Made by a program: the position numbers and the translations under genes. A DNA stretch of 10,406 bases, taken from positions 1-10,406 of the forward strand of contig NRSV01000197.1 of the NCBI GenBank assembly GCA_002286855.1, read 5' to 3'. The notes under the pieces are model-generated. The model was given only the letters and a program-made list of their open reading frames with translations. It made no database searches and was not told the DNA's origin. Positions 7,640 through 10,406 of the stretch are shown here, one piece after another; within the stretch, counting starts at the first letter, position 1; each line of letters opens with the position of its first letter. Origin of the DNA: Bipolaris cookei (taxonomy: Eukaryota > Ascomycota > Dothideomycetes > Pleosporales > Pleosporaceae).

Positions 7640-9217
7640 AGCAATCGTAGTGCTGCTGCCATCTATAATGTGTCTGAACGAACGATCCGTCGCCGACGCG
7701 TCGGCAAGCCTGCGCGACGCGATTGCCAGCCCAACTCAAAGAAGCTCACTAAGCTAGAAGAGGAGGTGATAGTTGATCATATACTTGATCTAGATCTACG
7801 TGGATTTTCGCCTACCTACGCTGCTGCGCGCAATATGGCTGACAGACTCCTGGCTGCGCGCGGCGCTGGCCAGGTTGGTGTCCACTGGCCGCGCAACTTT
7901 GTCAAGCGTATAGACAGTCTTACGACATGTTTCAATCGAGCCTACGATAGGCAGAGAGTTCTATGTGAAGATCCAGCCTTAATCAAGAGCTGGTTTGAGC
8001 TTGTAGAGCAGACGAAGGCCAAGTATGGCATCTGTAACGAGGACGTCTATAACTTCGACGAAGCTGGCTTTATGATGGGCAAGATTACTACTCAGCTTGT
8101 CATTACAGCGTCAGAGAGAAGAAGCCGGCCAAAGGCTATCCAGCCAGGTGGCCGAGAGTGGGTGACGTTTATCGCTGGGATTAACGCAGCTGGCTGGTCT
8201 ATCCCACCGTTTCTGATCTTTACTGGCAAGTATCACTTATCTGCCTGGTATGAGGAGGCAGAGATCCCACGCGACTGGGCGATCGCAGTGAGCGATAACG
8301 GCTGGACGACTAATGAGCTAGGAGTTGAGTGGCTAAAGCACTTTGTCAAACATACAAATGGCAAGGTTATTGGGGCACGCCGGCTGCTTATTCTTGACGG
8401 CCATGAGAGCCACCAGTCACTTGAGTTCCAAGAGCTCTGCAAGAAGAACAATATCTACACGCTCTGTATGCCGCCTCACTCGTCTCACCTGCTCCAGCCT
8501 CTTGACGTTGGCTGCTTCTCGCCATTGAAGCGCGCGTATAGTCGTGAGGTCGAGAGTCTGATACGCAACTGTATCAACCACATCACCAAGCTCGAGTTTC
8601 TACCAGCGTTTAAGGCAGCATTCGATCGATCTTTCACGCCAGCCAATATCTGCTCAGCTTTCCGAGGCGCAGGCCTTGTTCCTCTCCAGCCAGAAGCTGT
8701 TCTATCAAAGCTTGACGTAAAGCTGCGTACGCCTACTCCTCCAGCTACTCCTCCAGCTACTCTTACAGAAGCTCTCTGGCAGGCCTGTACGCCAGGCAAC
8801 CTACGCGAGCTTGAAGCTCAATCAACGCTGATAAGTAATCGCGTTCGACAGCACAAAAGCTCATCACCAGCTTCAATTATCGCGGCAATTGGCCAGCTTA
8901 AGAAGGGGGCAGAGATAATGATGCTCTCAGCTGAGCTAATGCGCGATCGAATCGCCAGCCTTGAGAGAGCTAACACAGCAGTATCAGAGCGTAGAAAGCG
9001 TAAGAAAAAGCGGATACAGAAGCGTGGAGTCCTTACTAAGGGAGCTGGAGAGGACATACTTGCTCAACGTGAGGCTGATGAGCAGATTATTCGTGAGGAG
9101 CGTCAAGGAGGAGAGCGATCAGGTGTCAGCCGCCGAGCTCTTACGCGCTGTAGTAGATGCAAAGAGACTGGTCATAACTCGCGTACATGTAAAAAAGATA
9201 CTCTATATAGCAATTAA
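7640..9217 (+). CDS. Fot1/pogo-like DDE_1 transposase, element D2 (5' partial, otherwise intact)
   Basis: There are 525 uninterrupted codons to TAA, missing about 35 N-terminal residues compared with element A. Codons before 7637 in this frame are antisense of D1, so an ATG at 7526 is not a genuine start. Order (counting from 7640): helix-turn-helix remnant AAAIYNVSERTIRRRR (about 5-20); Tc5/CENP-B-like DNA-binding region (about 30-110, with HWPRNFVKRIDSL); DDE_1 domain with Asp140 in YNFDEAGF, Asp253 in LILDGHESH and Asp289 in LLQPLDV (DD35D). Next come a proline-rich spacer with PPAT repeated (8737-8763), a coiled coil, a very basic run (RRKRKKKRIQKR), and a zinc knuckle CSRCKETGHNSRTC (9149-9190). 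It would cut and paste its element at TA sites in the nucleus. The catalytic triad is complete and nothing is broken, unlike A, B and C. Whether a complete copy with its start exists cannot be seen here. Confidence 0.88.
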   Translation, partial: SNRSAAAIYNVSERTIRRRRVGKPARRDCQPNSKKLTKLEEEVIVDHILDLDLRGFSPTYAAARNMADRLLAARGAGQVGVHWPRNFVKRIDSLTTCFNRAYDRQRVLCEDPALIKSWFELVEQTKAKYGICNEDVYNFDEAGFMMGKITTQLVITASERRSRPKAIQPGGREWVTFIAGINAAGWSIPPFLIFTGKYHLSAWYEEAEIPRDWAIAVSDNGWTTNELGVEWLKHFVKHTNGKVIGARRLLILDGHESHQSLEFQELCKKNNIYTLCMPPHSSHLLQPLDVGCFSPLKRAYSREVESLIRNCINHITKLEFLPAFKAAFDRSFTPANICSAFRGAGLVPLQPEAVLSKLDVKLRTPTPPATPPATLTEALWQACTPGNLRELEAQSTLISNRVRQHKSSSPASIIAAIGQLKKGAEIMMLSAELMRDRIASLERANTAVSERRKRKKKRIQKRGVLTKGAGEDILAQREADEQIIREERQGGERSGVSRRALTRCSRCKETGHNSRTCKKDTLYSN

Positions 9218-9266
9218 TCTACTATCTTAATATCTATTAAAACCATCTATATGTGGTGGAGTTACA

Positions 9267-9315
9267 CGCTTGTAAAGGTGTACGAAGTTGGTGGGGTGCG
9301 GCGCTCGCTTGTAAA
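9267..9315. repeat. 3' terminal and subterminal repeats of D2
   Basis: CGCTTGTAAA occurs twice as a direct repeat, at 9267-9276 and 9306-9315. The outer copy forms the end of the element and matches the outer TIR of element A read in the same sense (CATTTGTAAA, 3243-3252). The segment between them, GTGGGGTGCGGCGCTCG, mirrors the inner TIR. A TA target duplication is not obvious. Confidence 0.65.
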
Positions 9316-9371
9316 CCACGTTAGGGATCGCTGGCATATTTGCTAACCCTCATGGCCTCGTAGTTCGGCAG

Positions 9372-9431
9372 GGTGCTTGTCTATCTAGACAGCCACCTCG
9401 GTCGTCTCTCCGGAGAAACGGAGCTATTTTT
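9372..9431 (+). other. Two adjacent hairpins followed by a T5 run, unassigned
   Basis: Hairpin 1 (9372-9397) pairs GGTG with CACC at its base and TGTCTA (9378-9383) with TAGACA (9386-9391) at its top, with one mismatch and one wobble between them and a very small loop. Hairpin 2 (9408-9423) pairs CTCCG with CGGAG around GAGAAA. TTTTT follows at 9427-9431. It could be a small Pol III transcript or a repeat remnant. It does not fold as a tRNA or match 5S rRNA as I know them. Confidence 0.3.
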
Positions 9432-9499
9432 GTTAATGTATATTTGCTACTCGCGAACTGGGTGTAGATCTAATTCAGTTAGCTCCAACCATCTGATAG

Positions 9500-9872
9500 T
9501 GGCAGTGTATCGCAAGGAATAACATTTACGTAAGTAACTTGTTTAAACCTTTGAAGAAACATACTAATAAACAAAAAGTCCTCAGAATGATTGGGATCCG
9601 TTTCAAGTAACTGTCTATCAGAGTCACGGTGGAGGAGGGTGGAGCATCCACATGGGGATCCGACCGGGCCACTCTTTAGTTATTGGTCGTACTCAATGTA
9701 AGAAATTCCCTCCTAATAGTTCAAAAAAAGAGATCTAATATTATTAGATATGCATTTTCTGTGGAGCGTGAATACTCTGACTACTAGTGTGAATATATAC
9801 TCCGGCGACCTCAATGAATGTACAATGACGTCGTTCGCTCCTGTATGGAGTCTTAGTGATGTATGGGCCTAA
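9500..9872 (+). other. Possible relic of a spliced host gene (three exon pieces, two introns)
   Basis: One reading frame can be followed across two intron-like gaps. Piece 1 (9500-9529) ends at a perfect GTAAGT donor. Intron 1 (9530-9585, 56 nt) has an ACTAAT branch-like site and a CAG acceptor. Piece 2 (9586-9697) reads NDWDPFQVTVYQSHGGGG, then WSIHMGIRPGHSLVIGRTQ. Intron 2 (9698-9747, 50 nt) has GTAAGA, CTAAT and TAG. Piece 3 (9748-9872) stays open for 41 codons to TAA. Intron sizes and signals are typical of filamentous ascomycetes and both junctions keep frame. Upstream, TGA-TAG at 9494-9499 closes the frame, so a start is lacking unless another intron lies there. I recognise no family. 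Chance is a real alternative. Confidence 0.28.
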
Positions 9873-10406
9873 ATTATAGAGAAAAAAGATCTCTCTGGCT
9901 AACTATGGGACAAAGCATACATACAATGGACTATGGGAAGTAGCCGGCAAGCAGCATTTTGATAGCACGCTTGCACCAAAATTACCGCTGCTTCTCACGT
10001 GGGAGCTTTGGAACGAACAGGGCTAAGACTATGGTAAGGATAAAGTAGAGGAAGAATGTGGTTTGACCTGGAAAGAGTCGCGTGGGTCTATAGGTGAGTG
10101 GCGATATGGTAAAGACTGAGGAGCCGTAGCTGCTGTAAGGGAGTTAGGGTGGGGGGTTAGAGAAGACTTGCGTCTAAAATTGAACTTAGTTAGATTCATC
10201 ATGTTGGAATTAGGTCCTCTGCCATAGTATGACTATGTAATGGATGGTTCTGTTGGGGCTAAAAGTGGTTGTTGAGTGTATAGATTGCTAACTACGTATA
10301 CCGTGCCCCACCACCTCGCGGACGCGCGGCCTCACCAAAACTACCTTAAAAATAAGGCTGTAGAGCCACACGCAAAGGATATTATCGCGATAGATATTAT
10401 TAGTGA
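9873..10406. other. Non-coding right edge, possibly the start of another element
   Basis: No open frame of note. Near 10300-10335, CCGTGCCCCACCACC and a GC-rich block resemble the TIR interior of the Fot1-like elements. The palindrome TATCGCGATA at 10383-10392 also occurs at 1516-1525, in the subterminal region of element A. This may be the end of a further related element that continues outside the window, but the match is weak. Confidence 0.3.

Larger units (their letters stand above)
7041..9315. mobile_element. Chimera D1/D2: two Fot1-like elements joined head to head at the N
   Basis: The left half (7041-7636) is the 3' part of one element on the minus strand. The right half (7638-9315) is most of a second element on the plus strand. 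Both outer ends are therefore 3' ends of the same superfamily: ACCCCATCAACTTC near 7103-7116 on the left matches ACCCCACCAACTTC read inward from the right end. The transposase C-termini of the two halves clearly differ, so this is not a fold-back of one copy. The junction coincides with the only ambiguous base of the window. No full 5' end is present for either element. Confidence 0.7.

Noticed and set aside
9355..9427. Second tRNA gene
   Set aside because: No GGTTCRANNCC B box, no acceptor stem closing the arms, and the last stem-loop has a GAGAAA loop unlike a T-loop.

Overview
The window looks like repeat-rich intergenic DNA from a filamentous ascomycete. It holds pieces of at least five Fot1/pogo-type (Tc1-mariner, DDE_1) DNA transposons, two fragments of Tad1-like LINE retrotransposons, a probable solo LTR and one intron-containing nuclear tRNA-Asp. 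No host protein gene can be called with confidence, and there is no bacterial signature such as operons or Shine-Dalgarno sites. The transposon types, the compact tRNA intron and the C-to-T/G-to-A character of many nonsense codons point to Pezizomycotina. No species can be named.

Layout. 1-140: nothing recognised. 141-472: putative solo LTR with a dense cluster of GAGATGG/CCATCTC motifs. 473-1349 (-): decayed LINE ORF1. 1419-3254: Fot1-like element A, full length with about 62-bp TIRs, its transposase (-) inactivated by two frameshifts, four stops and loss of a catalytic Asp. 3319-3400: tRNA-Asp(GUC) with a 10-nt intron and a T10 terminator. About 3470-4334 (+): element B, 5' part only. About 4370-5130 (+): 3' end of a LINE ORF2 (RNase H plus C-terminal zinc motif). 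About 5145-6597 (-): element C, a more distant pogo-like transposase, C-terminally truncated against the LINE. 6600-7040: no gene. 7041-9315: a head-to-head chimera of two related elements, D1 (-) and D2 (+), meeting exactly at the single ambiguous base, 7637. D2 has a 525-codon uninterrupted reading frame and is the only transposase here that could be young. 9316-10406: no confident gene, but a possible two-intron gene relic (9500-9872), two hairpins with a T run, and a possible start of another element at the right edge.

The window is a nest of transposons inserted around a tRNA gene. The transposases of A, B, D1 and D2 form one family: CENP-B/Tc5-like helix-turn-helix, a DD35D catalytic domain where that region survives, and (A, D1, D2) a coiled-coil/basic region and a CX2CX4HX4C zinc knuckle. 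Their ends carry 17-bp iterated motifs in one to three copies. I see no new defence or metabolic system. The most unusual points are the chimera at the ambiguous base and the iterated terminal repeats.
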